Shown: positions 1 to 8,587 of the stretch, piece after piece
Numbering within the stretch: the first letter of the stretch is position 1
Layout: each line of letters begins with the position of its first letter
Assembly (NCBI RefSeq): GCF_004331435.1
Contig: NZ_SJKA01000003.1
Location: forward strand, 1-64,000
Length of the DNA stretch: 64,000 nt
Source: Kribbella sindirgiensis
GTDB lineage: Bacteria > Actinomycetota > Actinomycetes > Propionibacteriales > Kribbellaceae
Direction of reading: 5' to 3'
Program-made: the position numbers and the translations under genes
Notes under the pieces: generated by a model
Database searches by the model: none
What the model saw: only the letters and a program-made list of their open reading frames with translations
Told to the model about the DNA's origin: nothing

Positions 1-170
1 GCAGAACCCCTCACTTCCCTGGCTGACCCACCAATTTGCCTGGCTGACCCACCAACTCCGGGGTTCTGCACCGCGGTTCCGGGTGCAGAACCCCTCATTT
101 CCCTGGCTGACCCACCAACTTGGCTGGCCAACCCACCAACTTGGCTGGCCAACCCAGCAAATGCGGCTGG
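1..170. repeat. 21-nt tandem and inverted intergenic repeat (CCCACCAA family)
   Basis: CCCACCAA occurs at 27-34, 48-55, 111-118 and 132-139, with the variant CCCAGCAA at 153-160. Within each cluster the spacing is exactly 21 nt. A 13-bp inverted repeat (GGGGTTCTGCACC at 60-72, GGTGCAGAACCCC at 82-94) sits between the two clusters. The block lies just past the stop codon of the gene at 178-1053. Short ORFs across it only reflect the 21-nt period. The same unit recurs near 53.9 kb. A role as a 3'-end or termination element is inferred. Confidence 0.8.
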
Positions 171-177
171 GGAGGGA

Positions 178-1053
178 CTACTCGGGTAGGGCGAGGGTTC
201 GGCCGGCGTCTCGGGCGGCGTTGATGGAGCGGGTGAGGGTGTCCTTCAGGGCACTGGCCTCGTCGGTGAAGCCCTGGACGACGGACGTGTCGCCGACAGG
301 TTCGGTGCGGGCGAGGAGCTCGATGTAGCGGTCGCCGTCGTCCAGCGCCGCCTCGGCCCGCAGCGCGGCGTCGGCGGAGCGGACCCGGTCCGCGTACCGG
401 TCCAGCAGATCCACCTTGCGCTTGATCGCGTCCACCGAGAGCGCGAGTGCGCGACGTTGCGGTCCCAGTACGGCGTCGAGCTCGGCGGTCGCCATACCGC
501 GCGCGACGTCCTGCTGCCGGGCGCGCAGGACGGTCTGCTCGCGGAGGACCTGCGCGATGTCCCACAACTGCTCCGGCAGCACGAGCTCGTTCTGCACGTC
601 GTCCAGCAGACCACGCCGGGTAACTGTTGCCTCAAGCACCGTTTTTACGGCCCGCTGCGCCCGGCCGAGCATCCGTGCGGCGGGCTCGTCGAAGTCCTCC
701 GGGAGGAGGTACTTCCCGTGCTGGATCCGGACCGCCTTGTGCCCGCGGTCCTCGACCGCCGACTTCACCAGGACCCCGCCGGTCGCGAGCGCCGCGACCC
801 CGGCGAGTCCGACCGCGCCCCATGCCGCCACCGCGGTCGGCAGCGTCGCCGCCATGATGATCAGCGCCAGGATCCACCCACCGACGCACACCGCGATCCA
901 CACCAGCAACGTCCCGAACGTGTTGCCCGGCGCGACCGACCACGACGTCTGCCGCTTCGGCCGCGGCGCATCGGCCGCCACGAACAACTCCGGCCGGTGC
1001 TCGTACAACCGCCGCACGCCAACAGGCACACCCGGCGCGAACACAGGCTCCAT
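178..1053 (-). CDS. Two-helix membrane protein of unknown function
   Basis: The 291-aa protein has a proline-rich cytosolic start, two adjacent predicted membrane helices (about residues 46-68 and 72-96) and a long charged, helix-rich C-terminal half (about 110-285) with coiled-coil character. I recognise no catalytic motif. I chose the ATG at 1053 because GGAGGTGGCG lies just before it; a GTG at 1080 would add nine residues and abut the stop of the upstream regulator gene (TGAGTG). It probably shares a transcript with that regulator. Function is unknown. Confidence 0.75.
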   Translation of the reverse strand: MEPVFAPGVPVGVRRLYEHRPELFVAADAPRPKRQTSWSVAPGNTFGTLLVWIAVCVGGWILALIIMAATLPTAVAAWGAVGLAGVAALATGGVLVKSAVEDRGHKAVRIQHGKYLLPEDFDEPAARMLGRAQRAVKTVLEATVTRRGLLDDVQNELVLPEQLWDIAQVLREQTVLRARQQDVARGMATAELDAVLGPQRRALALSVDAIKRKVDLLDRYADRVRSADAALRAEAALDDGDRYIELLARTEPVGDTSVVQGFTDEASALKDTLTRSINAARDAGRTLALPE

Positions 1054-1080
1054 CGCCACCTCCGGAGAAGTCGTCAGCAC

Positions 1081-1980
1081 TCAGCGTAGCCGCGTGGCGA
1101 GCCCATCGAGGAAGACCCCGAGCCCGAATTCGAACAACTGGTCCAGGTCGTACTCGTAGTCGAAGTCGTCGGCCAGCAACTCCTGAAAAGCCGTCAGGTT
1201 CTCGGTCGCGATCATCGCCGCCAGTTGGTCGCCCTGCCGGGTGGCCCATTCGTCGGCCGTGACCCCGGTGTCCTGCTCGGCCTGTGCCTCGGACTCCATC
1301 ACCAACGCGATCCCGCGCACGTACGCGAACAGGCTGATCGTCGTCGACAACGCGGCACCCTTCTCGAATCCGCGCAACGCCCGCAGCACCGCGTCCGTGT
1401 GCGGCAGCAGCCGCGGCACCAACTGCGGCCGGCTGAGACTGATCGCACTCGCCAGCCAGAGATGCCGCCGGTACGCCGCCCAGTGCACCCGCGCCACCGC
1501 CGTCATCGCGTCCCGCCAGTGCGCCGGAACCTCCCCGAGCGGAAACTCGCCGAGCGCCGTATCCACCATCTGCACGACCAGCGCGTCCTTGCCCCCGACG
1601 TACCGGTAGAGCGCCATCGTCGACACCCCGAGCTCGGCCGCGATCCGCCGCATCGACAACACCGCCAGCCCCTCGGCGTCCGCGATCGCGATCCCCATCC
1701 GCACGACCTCGTCGCGATTGAGGTCCGGCAGTCCATCAGGAGCGACCGCCGTACGCCGGGAACGCGGCGGCGGACCCACCACGGTCCCGACCCCTGGCGC
1801 GGCGTGCACCAACTGGTCGCCTTGCAGCACCTGCAACGCCTTCGTCGCGGTCGCCATCGCCACCCCGAAGTCGCGGACCAGTGCCCGCGTCGACGGCACC
1901 CGGTCCCCCGGCAGCAGTTCCCCGGTCTCGATCCGCCGGCGCAACTCGGCCGCGATCACCTGGTACGGCGGTTCGGACAT
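1081..1980 (-). CDS. GntR-TetR fusion transcriptional regulator
   Basis: The 299-aa protein carries two DNA-binding modules. Residues 4-69 are a GntR-type winged helix (PYQVIAAELRRRI, then PGDRVPSTRAL). Residues about 90-140 are a TetR helix-turn-helix (MRRIAAELGVSTMALYRYV), followed by an all-helical TetR C-terminal ligand domain. Such double-headed proteins are known in actinobacteria, but the ligand here cannot be read from sequence. A 27-bp palindrome lies 11-37 bp upstream of the start, so autoregulation is likely. The same half-site recurs before the FAD monooxygenase at 7253-8485, which may be its target. Confidence 0.9.
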   Translation of the reverse strand: MSEPPYQVIAAELRRRIETGELLPGDRVPSTRALVRDFGVAMATATKALQVLQGDQLVHAAPGVGTVVGPPPRSRRTAVAPDGLPDLNRDEVVRMGIAIADAEGLAVLSMRRIAAELGVSTMALYRYVGGKDALVVQMVDTALGEFPLGEVPAHWRDAMTAVARVHWAAYRRHLWLASAISLSRPQLVPRLLPHTDAVLRALRGFEKGAALSTTISLFAYVRGIALVMESEAQAEQDTGVTADEWATRQGDQLAAMIATENLTAFQELLADDFDYEYDLDQLFEFGLGVFLDGLATRLR

Positions 1981-1990
1981 TGATCCACCC

Positions 1991-2017
1991 TAGTGCACAT
2001 ACGCCGTACGCGCACTA
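1991..2017. promoter_or_regulatory. Operator palindrome of the GntR-TetR regulator
   Basis: TAGTGC at 1991-1996 and GCACTA at 2012-2017 frame a centre of TACGCCGTA; 11 of 13 base pairs are symmetric. It sits directly upstream of the regulator's ATG. CTAGTGC half-sites recur at 8502-8583. Its role as operator is inferred from position, symmetry and recurrence. Confidence 0.7.
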
Positions 2018-2050
2018 TCTCAGATCGAGACCCGCTGCTGACACGTCAGT

Positions 2051-2069
2051 TAAGGTAAGGCTATCCTCA
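2051..2069 (+). promoter_or_regulatory. IdeR/DtxR-type iron box
   Basis: TAAGGTAAGGCTATCCTCA matches the known 19-bp iron box TTAGGTTAGGCTAACCTAA at 15 positions. It ends 5 bp before the ATG of the iron-transport ATPase gene, so iron-loaded IdeR would block transcription or initiation. An IdeR homologue is encoded at 29490-30194. Confidence 0.85.
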
Positions 2070-2074
2070 GCGCC

Positions 2075-2890
2075 ATGCAGGAATCGGTAGGGCTGACAGG
2101 CGACGACCTGCGGCTCGGGTATCACGGCCGCCAGGTGGTCGACGGCGCCTCGCTGCACATCGAGGCTGCGAGCGTGACCGCGCTCGTCGGGCCGAACGGC
2201 AGCGGGAAGTCGACGCTGCTGCGCGCCCTCGCCCGCCTGCACCACCCGGACGCCGGGAGCATCACCTTCCCCGGCGGCGGTAACGCGCTCGACCTGTCGG
2301 CGAAGGAGTTCGCCCGCAAGGTGACGTTGCTGTCGCAGTCCCGGCCGACGCCGAACGGCGTCAGCGTCCGCGACGTCGTCGGGTACGGGCGGCATCCGTA
2401 CCGCAGCCGCTGGCGCAACGACGACGCGGACGGTCCGCGGGCGATCGAGCACGCCATGAGCGTCACCGGGGTCACCGCGATGGCCGAGCGCGGCGTCGAC
2501 GAACTCTCCGGCGGCGAACTGCAGCGGGTCTGGCTCGCCACGTGCCTCGCGCAGAACACCGGCGTACTCCTGCTGGACGAACCGACCACGTTCCTCGACC
2601 TGCGCTACCAGATCGAGATTCTCGACCTGATGCGCGAACTCGCCGACGAGCACGGGGTCGCGGTCGGCGTCGTCCTGCACGACCTGAACCAGGCCGCCGC
2701 GGTGGCGGACCGGATCGCGCTGCTCGATCAGGGGCGGGTTCGCGCGACCGGTACACCGGAAGAGGTCCTGCAGGCCGACGCGCTCACCGCGACGTACGGC
2801 ATCACCATCGAGGTCGGCACCGATCCGGCCACCGGGCTGGTCAGCACCCGCCCGATCGGCAAACACCTGACCCGCGTCACAACTATCTGA
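2075..2890 (+). CDS. Iron-siderophore ABC transporter ATP-binding protein
   Basis: The 271-aa ATPase of a FecE/FhuC-type importer would power siderophore-iron uptake at the membrane. Walker A is GPNGSGKST (residues 39-47), the signature is LSGGELQR, Walker B is VLLLDEPTT, and the switch histidine lies in VLHDLNQAAA. It is the first gene of a three-gene operon with the binding protein 10 bp downstream and the permease after that. The iron box immediately upstream predicts repression by iron. The exact siderophore is unknown. Confidence 0.95.
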   Translation: MQESVGLTGDDLRLGYHGRQVVDGASLHIEAASVTALVGPNGSGKSTLLRALARLHHPDAGSITFPGGGNALDLSAKEFARKVTLLSQSRPTPNGVSVRDVVGYGRHPYRSRWRNDDADGPRAIEHAMSVTGVTAMAERGVDELSGGELQRVWLATCLAQNTGVLLLDEPTTFLDLRYQIEILDLMRELADEHGVAVGVVLHDLNQAAAVADRIALLDQGRVRATGTPEEVLQADALTATYGITIEVGTDPATGLVSTRPIGKHLTRVTTI

Positions 2891-2900
2891 GGTCATCCTG

Positions 2901-3875
2901 ATGAGACGAACCGCCATCGCCCTGATCGCTGCTGCCCTGTTCGGCCTGACGGCCTGCGGTACCAGTGAACCGGCCGCGTCGAGCGACACCAGCGAGGCTG
3001 CCGCGCAGCCGGTGTCGCTGACCGACGGCCGGAACAAGAAGCTCGACCTGAAGGCGCCGGCCACCAAGGTGGTCGCACTGGAATGGGGCGCGGCCGAGAA
3101 CCTGATCTCGCTCGGCGTGATGCCGGTCGGGGTCGCGGACACCAAGGGCTACACGAACTGGGTCACCGCGGCCAAGCTGGACACGGCCGTGAAGGACGTC
3201 GGTACCCGCGGTGAGTCCAGCGTCGACGCGATCGCCGCGCTCAGCCCGGACCTGGTGATCACGACCACCGACGAGGCGGCCAACTCGATCGCGCAGTTCG
3301 AGAAGATCGCGCCGGTGCTGGTGATCCGCGGCGCGGACGCGGCGAACGCGATCCCGCAGATGAAGACCAACCTGGACCTGATCGGGCAGGCGGTCGGCAA
3401 GTCGGAGCAGGCCAAGCAACTGACCGCCGACTTCGACAGAGCGGTTGCCGACGGCAAGCAGAAGATCGCCGACGCCGGCAAGGCGGGCACCGGCTTCACG
3501 ATGGCCGACGGCTACAAGCAGGGCAGCACGATCTCGATCCGGATGTACACGACCGGTTCGCTGCTCGGCGCGGTGACAACCGAACTGGGTCTGAAGAACG
3601 GCTGGACCGGAGCGGGCGACAAGGACTACGGCCTCGCGCAGACCGACCTCGAGGGCCTGACGAAGCTGCCCGACGGCGCGTTCCTCTACATCGCCAACAA
3701 GAACGACGGCGGCGACGTCTTCGGCGGCGACCTGGCCGGTAACGCGATCTGGAAGAACCTTCCGTTCGTGAAGTCCAACCAGGTGCACCGCCTGCCCGAC
3801 GGCATCTGGATGTTCGGCGGCCCGAAGTCCACCGAGCAGTTCATCGACGCCGCAGTGCAGGCAGTCACGTCTTGA
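2901..3875 (+). CDS. Iron-siderophore ABC transporter substrate-binding lipoprotein
   Basis: The 324-aa protein begins with a basic residue pair, a hydrophobic stretch and the lipobox LTAC with Cys19, so it is anchored outside the cytoplasmic membrane. The mature part has the two-lobed periplasmic-binding fold of the FecB/FhuD class, with VVALEWGAAENLISLGV and LSPDLVITT typical of that family. It delivers ferric siderophore to the fused permease, whose TTG start overlaps its TGA stop. It belongs to the iron-box-controlled operon starting at 2075. Confidence 0.95.
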   Translation: MRRTAIALIAAALFGLTACGTSEPAASSDTSEAAAQPVSLTDGRNKKLDLKAPATKVVALEWGAAENLISLGVMPVGVADTKGYTNWVTAAKLDTAVKDVGTRGESSVDAIAALSPDLVITTTDEAANSIAQFEKIAPVLVIRGADAANAIPQMKTNLDLIGQAVGKSEQAKQLTADFDRAVADGKQKIADAGKAGTGFTMADGYKQGSTISIRMYTTGSLLGAVTTELGLKNGWTGAGDKDYGLAQTDLEGLTKLPDGAFLYIANKNDGGDVFGGDLAGNAIWKNLPFVKSNQVHRLPDGIWMFGGPKSTEQFIDAAVQAVTS

Positions 3876-5962
3876 CCCAGTTGACGGCGCCGGTGCCGGA
3901 GGTCGAAAGCCTCCGGCAGCCGGTACGCAGGATTCGGGTCGCCGGCGTCTTCGCGCTCGCGTGCGTCGCCATCGTTGTCCTCGCTGCTGTGCACCTGACT
4001 CAGGGGACCTCATCGGTCGGCGCAGGCGACCTGGTGCGGCTGGTGTTCGGGCAGGCGACCGACAACGCGGCGAACGTCCTGGTGGCCTCTCGGCTGCCGC
4101 GGTTGCTGGCAGGGGTGCTCGTCGGTGTCGCGTTGGGGGTCGCGGGGGCCGGGCTGCAGTCGCTGGCCCGGAACCCGCTGGCCTCGCCGGACACGTTGGG
4201 GGTGAACGCCGGCGCCTACCTGGCCGTCGTGGTGGTGGCGGCGTTCGGGGTGTCGTTGCCGGTGGTGCCGGCCGGCGCGGTCGCGTTCGTCGGCGGGCTC
4301 GCGGCAGCAGGCCTGGTACTGGCGTTGTCCGCCGGCGGCGCGACCGGGCCGACGCGGCTGATCCTCGCGGGATCGGCGGTGGCGATGGCGTTGGGCGGCG
4401 TGACGACGCTGATGCTGCTGCTCTTCCGCGAGGAAACCGTCGGCACCTTCGCGTGGGGCGCCGGCACGCTCGTCCAGACCGATCTGAACGCGGTCACCCA
4501 GATGGCCCCGGTCGTTGCCGTCGGCATCGTCGGCGCGTTCCTCCTGGCCGCGAACCTCGACGTCCTCACCCTCGGCGACGACACCGCCTCGGTCCTCGGC
4601 GTCAACGTACGCCGGACGCGCGTACTCATCACGCTCGTCACCGTGCTGCTCTCCGCGGCAGCCGTCACGGTCGCGGGACCGGTCGGTTTCGTCGGCCTGG
4701 TCGCTCCGGTTCTGGTCCGGCTGCTCGCCCCGCTCATCCCCGGTCTGCTCCGGCACCGCGTCCTGCTCCCGCTGTCCGGGCTCGCCGGTGTTCTCGTCGT
4801 ACTGACGTCGGACGTCGTCCTGCGCGCCGCGTTCGGCGGTCAGGCCGGCGTGGAGATCCCGACCGGCATCATGACGATGGTGGTCGGTGCGGTCGTTCTG
4901 ATCTGGCTGGCCCGTCGGCACCGCGACTCCGGGCCGAGCCGCTCCCCCGCCGGAACCGGCAGCGGACTCCGCAGCCGCCGGACCTTCCTGCTCGTGGCCG
5001 CGGGACTGGCCGTTCTCCTGATCGCGGCCATGCTGACCGCGATGCTCACCGGCGACGCGTTCCTGCGCACCGGCGACCTCGCGAACTGGATCAACGGCCG
5101 CTCCGGACGGGCGATCACCTACGTCCTCGACCAGCGCTTCCCGCGCGTCGTCTCCGCCGTACTGTGCGGCGCCGCGCTCGCGATCGCAGGTACGACAGTG
5201 CAGGCCGTCTGCCGCAACCCGCTCGCCGAACCCGGCATCCTCGGGATCACCGGCGGCGCCGGGGTCGGCGCCATCGCCACCCTCATCCTGTTGCCGTCAG
5301 CAAGCATCTGGCTGCTCTCCGGGGTCGCCGCGGCGGCCGCGGTCGTCACGTTCGGCCTCGTCTACCTGATCTCGTGGCGCGGTGGGCTCAGCTCCGACCG
5401 GCTGGTGCTGATCGGCGTCGGCGTCTCGTCGGCCGCGACCGCGATCATCACGCTGCTGATCGTCGCCACCGACCCCTGGAACCTGAGCCTCGCGATGACC
5501 TGGCTCTCGGGCAGCACCTACGGCCGGACGCTCCCGCAGGTCGCACCTGTCGCGCTAGCACTGCTAGTACTCACGCCGTTCGTCGTGCATGTACGGCGGG
5601 AGCTCGATCTGCTCGCGCTGGACGACGACGTGCCGCGCATCCTCGGCGTACGACTCGAGCGGATCCGTCTGCTAGCACTGCTAGCGTCCGCACTCCTGAC
5701 GGCAGCGGCCGTGTCCGCGATCGGCGTGGTCGGCTTCGTCGGCCTGGTCGCTCCGCACGCGGCCCGCGCCCTGGTCGGCGGACGGCACGCCCGGATCCTC
5801 CCCGTCGCCGCGCTCCTCGGCGCGATCCTGGTCAGCGCCGCGGACAGCCTCGGCCGCACCGTCCTCGCCCCCGCCCAGATCCCCGCCGGCCTCCTCACCG
5901 CCCTGATCGGCGCGCCCTACTTCGTCTATCTACTCTGGCGAACGCGGGTGCCGGAGCGCTGA
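3872..5962 (+). CDS. Fused FecCD-type iron ABC transporter permease (FhuB-like)
   Basis: The 696-aa protein joins two FecCD permease domains end to end (about residues 25-345 and 370-692), each with many membrane helices and the typical NPLASPDTLGV or NPLAEPGILGI motif. GPVGFVGLVAPVLVRLL and GVVGFVGLVAPHAARAL are the matching coupling segments. Most such importers use two separate subunits; E. coli FhuB is the known fused case. The TTG start overlaps the TGA of the binding-protein gene, with no strong ribosome site, so translational coupling is likely. Confidence 0.93.
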   Translation: MTQLTAPVPEVESLRQPVRRIRVAGVFALACVAIVVLAAVHLTQGTSSVGAGDLVRLVFGQATDNAANVLVASRLPRLLAGVLVGVALGVAGAGLQSLARNPLASPDTLGVNAGAYLAVVVVAAFGVSLPVVPAGAVAFVGGLAAAGLVLALSAGGATGPTRLILAGSAVAMALGGVTTLMLLLFREETVGTFAWGAGTLVQTDLNAVTQMAPVVAVGIVGAFLLAANLDVLTLGDDTASVLGVNVRRTRVLITLVTVLLSAAAVTVAGPVGFVGLVAPVLVRLLAPLIPGLLRHRVLLPLSGLAGVLVVLTSDVVLRAAFGGQAGVEIPTGIMTMVVGAVVLIWLARRHRDSGPSRSPAGTGSGLRSRRTFLLVAAGLAVLLIAAMLTAMLTGDAFLRTGDLANWINGRSGRAITYVLDQRFPRVVSAVLCGAALAIAGTTVQAVCRNPLAEPGILGITGGAGVGAIATLILLPSASIWLLSGVAAAAAVVTFGLVYLISWRGGLSSDRLVLIGVGVSSAATAIITLLIVATDPWNLSLAMTWLSGSTYGRTLPQVAPVALALLVLTPFVVHVRRELDLLALDDDVPRILGVRLERIRLLALLASALLTAAAVSAIGVVGFVGLVAPHAARALVGGRHARILPVAALLGAILVSAADSLGRTVLAPAQIPAGLLTALIGAPYFVYLLWRTRVPER

Positions 5963-5975
5963 CCTCCGTGTCAAG

Positions 5976-6575
5976 ATGGGGCGCATGCTGCGCGAACTGC
6001 ACCTCACCGGCAATCCGGATGCCGACAAGTTGCTCAACGACGACCCGTTCGCCCTGCTGGTCGGCATGCTGCTCGACCAGCAGTACCCGATGGAGCACGC
6101 GTTCTCGGGTCCGCTGAAGATCGCGAACCGGATGGACGGGTTCGACCTGCACAAGATCGCTGCGACCGACCTGGAGACGTTCGTCGAACTCTGCGTCACT
6201 CCGCCGGCGATCCACCGGTACGGCGGGTCGATGGCCCGCCGCGTGCACGCGCTCGCGCAGGAGATCATCGAGAAGTACGACGGTGAGACCGAGAACATCT
6301 GGCTCTCCGGCCGGCCGAAGCCGGACGGGGCCGAGGTGCTGAAGCGGCTGAAGTCGCTGCCTGGGTTCGGTGAGCAGAAGGCGAAGATCTTCCTGGCCCT
6401 GCTCGGAAAGCAGCGCGGCGTGGCTCCGAAGGGCTGGCGGGAGGCCGCGGGCAGCTACGGCGATCGCGGGTCCCGCCGCTCCATCGCGGACGTGACGGAC
6501 GCCGCCTCGCTGGGCGAAGTCCGCAACTTCAAGAAAGCCGCCAAAGCAGCCGCGAAACAAGCCGCCGGCGCCTGA
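5976..6575 (+). CDS. HhH-GPD-type base excision DNA repair protein
   Basis: The protein is 199 aa or less and resembles the actinobacterial HhH-GPD family TIGR03252. LLVGMLLDQQYPMEHAFSG resembles the N-terminal part of the HhH-GPD fold, and LPGFGEQKAKIFLALLGK (about residues 127-144) is the helix-hairpin-helix. I see no four-cysteine iron-sulfur loop. The C-terminus is lysine- and alanine-rich. The ATG at 5985 (MLRELHLTG) fits family starts at least as well as the one at 5976. The substrate of this glycosylase-like family is not known to me. Confidence 0.85.
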   Translation: MGRMLRELHLTGNPDADKLLNDDPFALLVGMLLDQQYPMEHAFSGPLKIANRMDGFDLHKIAATDLETFVELCVTPPAIHRYGGSMARRVHALAQEIIEKYDGETENIWLSGRPKPDGAEVLKRLKSLPGFGEQKAKIFLALLGKQRGVAPKGWREAAGSYGDRGSRRSIADVTDAASLGEVRNFKKAAKAAAKQAAGA

Positions 6576-6589
6576 TTCCCGCGACACCT

Positions 6590-6619
6590 GCCCCCGACCT
6601 GTTGCAGGGCGGGGCTTTT
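6590..6619 (+). terminator. Rho-independent terminator after the HhH-GPD gene
   Basis: CCCCGACCTG, a 3-nt loop, then CAGGGCGGGG and CTTTT form a GC-rich hairpin with a short T-run, 17 bp past the stop codon. It separates the iron/HhH block from the TIGR03086 gene. Confidence 0.75.
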
Positions 6620-6712
6620 CGTGCGGGTTGTCCCTTGTGAATCACGGGGTTTTCTGCGGGAGGCGGCGTACCCGTCTTATGCTCGGCTGGGCAGCCGACG
6701 GGAGGAACGCGG

Positions 6713-7303
6713 ATGGACATCCGGGATCTGGATCGTAGGGCCGGCGCAGTTCTCGGGGAAGTCGTGATGCAGGTACGGCCCGAGCACTTGTGGTTCCCCA
6801 CCCCGTGCCCCGACTGGACGGTGCGGGGGCTGATGCGCCACCTCGTCAGCCAGAACGAGGGTCTCGCCGCGGCCGCGCTGAACGGCTCCGCCTCCGTGCA
6901 CGTCTGGACCGGCGGCCGCCTCGGCGACAACCCGGCCGGCGCCTACCGCCGCTCCAACGTGCGGGTGGCGGACGCGTTCGCCGACGGCGGCGCGCTGGAC
7001 CGGCTGGTGGAGGTCCGCGAGTTCGGCTCGTTCCCGCGCCGGATCGCGCTGACCTTCCACCAGCTCGACTGCGTCGTGCACGCCTGGGACCTGGCCCGCG
7101 CGATCGACGTCCCGTACAACCCGCCGCCCGACATGGTCGACCTGGCACTCACCCTGGCGCGCCGCATCCCCGACACCGACGCGAACCGCGGCACCGGCTA
7201 CGCGTTCGAACGCAGCGTCAAGGTCTCCGGCACCGCCCCCGACCTCGACCAACTACTCGGCCTCCTCGGCCGCAACCCGGAATGGGTCAGCCCGCTCGAC
7301 TGA
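6713..7303 (+). CDS. TIGR03086 family metal-binding protein (MDMPI_N/DinB-like)
   Basis: The 196-aa protein fits the actinobacterial TIGR03086 family, whose fold resembles mycothiol-dependent maleylpyruvate isomerase and DinB. Seen are the N-terminal PTPCPDWTVRGLMRHLVSQN block and the central HQLDCVVHAWDLARAI block, which carry the family's conserved histidines. GGGAGGAACGCGG precedes the ATG. Its last 51 bp overlap the 3' end of the convergent monooxygenase gene. A thiol-linked detoxification role is plausible, but the substrate is unknown. Confidence 0.88.
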   Translation: MDIRDLDRRAGAVLGEVVMQVRPEHLWFPTPCPDWTVRGLMRHLVSQNEGLAAAALNGSASVHVWTGGRLGDNPAGAYRRSNVRVADAFADGGALDRLVEVREFGSFPRRIALTFHQLDCVVHAWDLARAIDVPYNPPPDMVDLALTLARRIPDTDANRGTGYAFERSVKVSGTAPDLDQLLGLLGRNPEWVSPLD

Positions 7304-8485
7304 ATACGCGGGCAGGTCGATCGCGTCCGGGTTGGCCACGGCCGACTTCGCCAGTACGCCGGCCAGCGGCCGCGACGTCATCACCCGCAGCATGAGGTCC
7401 CGGTAGGCGATCCCGAACCGGCTCATCGGCATCGCCATCTTGACCCCGCCCGGCGGCAGCTCCATCCGCTGCTCGACGTACGCCCGCATCCGGGCCTGGT
7501 ACGCCGGGAACGCGCGGACGTGATCGCCCTCCGCAGCGGCCAGCTCGCCCGCGAGGACGTACGCGCCGACGAGTGAAAGCGCCGTACCGTGGCCGGCCAT
7601 CGGCGAACCGCAGTACCCGGCGTCACCGACCAGCGCGACGCGTCCGCGGGACCACTCCGGCACCTCGACCCGGCTGATGGTGTCGACGTAGAAGTCGTCG
7701 GCCGCGTCCAACCCGTCCAGGATGTGCGCGGTGTGCCAGCCGAGCCCCTCGAACCGGGACCGCACCAGCCGCTTCTGCGCCTCGACATCACGCCGGTCGT
7801 AGCTGAGCACCGGCGACCGGAAACTCAGCAGCGCCTTCGCGTACCGCGGATCGTGATCCGGCCGCAGGCCGACCCAGCGCCCGCCCGGAGCGGTATGGAT
7901 CTTCATCCAGTGCTTCAGGTCCTCCGGAGCATCGATCGTGAAGTACGACATGTAGCCGCCGAGGTGGTGCACGAACTCCTCCTCCGGTCCGAACGCGAGC
8001 CGCCGGACCCGGGAGTGCACCCCGTCCGCGCCGATCACGAGATCGAACCGCCGCCGCATCCCGCTCGCGAACGTCACGTCGACGCCCTTCGGGTCCTGCG
8101 TCAGTTCGGCCACCGAGTCGCCGTACAGGTACTCCACCTCGCTCGTGGCGCCGACCAAGATCTCGGCGAGATCGCCGCGCAGGATCTCGATCTCCGCGAC
8201 CGGCCCGGCCCCGTCGAGCAGCTCCGCGGGCATCGCGGCGGCCTGCCGCCCGTCAGCCTTCACGTACGCGAGCCCGCGCTCGTGCAGCTGCCGCTCGACG
8301 ACGGCCGGCATCAGCCCCATCCGCTCGGCCACCACCCGCGACACCCCGCGCAGGTCGACGGTTTGCCCACCCGGCCGCGGCCCCGGCGCGATCTCGACCA
8401 CCGTCGGCGCGAACCCGAACCGCCGCAACCAGAACGCCACCGCCGGCCCCGCGATCCCACCACCGGAAATCAGCACAGTCTTCAT
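7253..8485 (-). CDS. FAD-dependent monooxygenase (PHBH-fold)
   Basis: The 410-aa flavoprotein has the N-terminal dinucleotide fold GGGIAGPAVAFWLRRFG, the motif DLVIGADGVHSRVRRL (about residues 148-163), and GRVALVGDAGYCGSPMAGHGT (about 280-300) binding FAD. The family hydroxylates aromatic compounds or polyketides, including drug-inactivating members; the substrate here is unknown. Five copies of the CTAGTGC half-site crowd the 100 bp before its ATG, matching the operator of the GntR-TetR fusion gene, so it is probably under that regulator. Its 3' end overlaps the convergent TIGR03086 gene by 51 bp. Confidence 0.93.
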   Translation of the reverse strand: MKTVLISGGGIAGPAVAFWLRRFGFAPTVVEIAPGPRPGGQTVDLRGVSRVVAERMGLMPAVVERQLHERGLAYVKADGRQAAAMPAELLDGAGPVAEIEILRGDLAEILVGATSEVEYLYGDSVAELTQDPKGVDVTFASGMRRRFDLVIGADGVHSRVRRLAFGPEEEFVHHLGGYMSYFTIDAPEDLKHWMKIHTAPGGRWVGLRPDHDPRYAKALLSFRSPVLSYDRRDVEAQKRLVRSRFEGLGWHTAHILDGLDAADDFYVDTISRVEVPEWSRGRVALVGDAGYCGSPMAGHGTALSLVGAYVLAGELAAAEGDHVRAFPAYQARMRAYVEQRMELPPGGVKMAMPMSRFGIAYRDLMLRVMTSRPLAGVLAKSAVANPDAIDLPAYSVERADPFRVAAEEAE

Positions 8486-8501
8486 ATCCCATTCCCTCTC
8501 A

Positions 8502-8583
8502 CTAGTGCGCGTACGCCGTACAGTGCACTAGGCGAGAGGGATGATGCCAGCGCGCACTAGTGCACCAGCGTGAGGTGCACTAG
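8502..8583. promoter_or_regulatory. Cluster of CTAGTGC/GCACTAG half-sites before the monooxygenase
   Basis: CTAGTGC or its complement occurs at 8502-8508, 8525-8531, 8554-8560 overlapping 8557-8563, and 8577-8583. The first pair encloses GTACGCCGTAC, the same core as the palindrome at 1991-2017. The cluster starts 17 bp upstream of the monooxygenase ATG. The likely binder is the GntR-TetR fusion protein; this is inferred. Confidence 0.7.
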
Positions 8584-8587
8584 GCGC

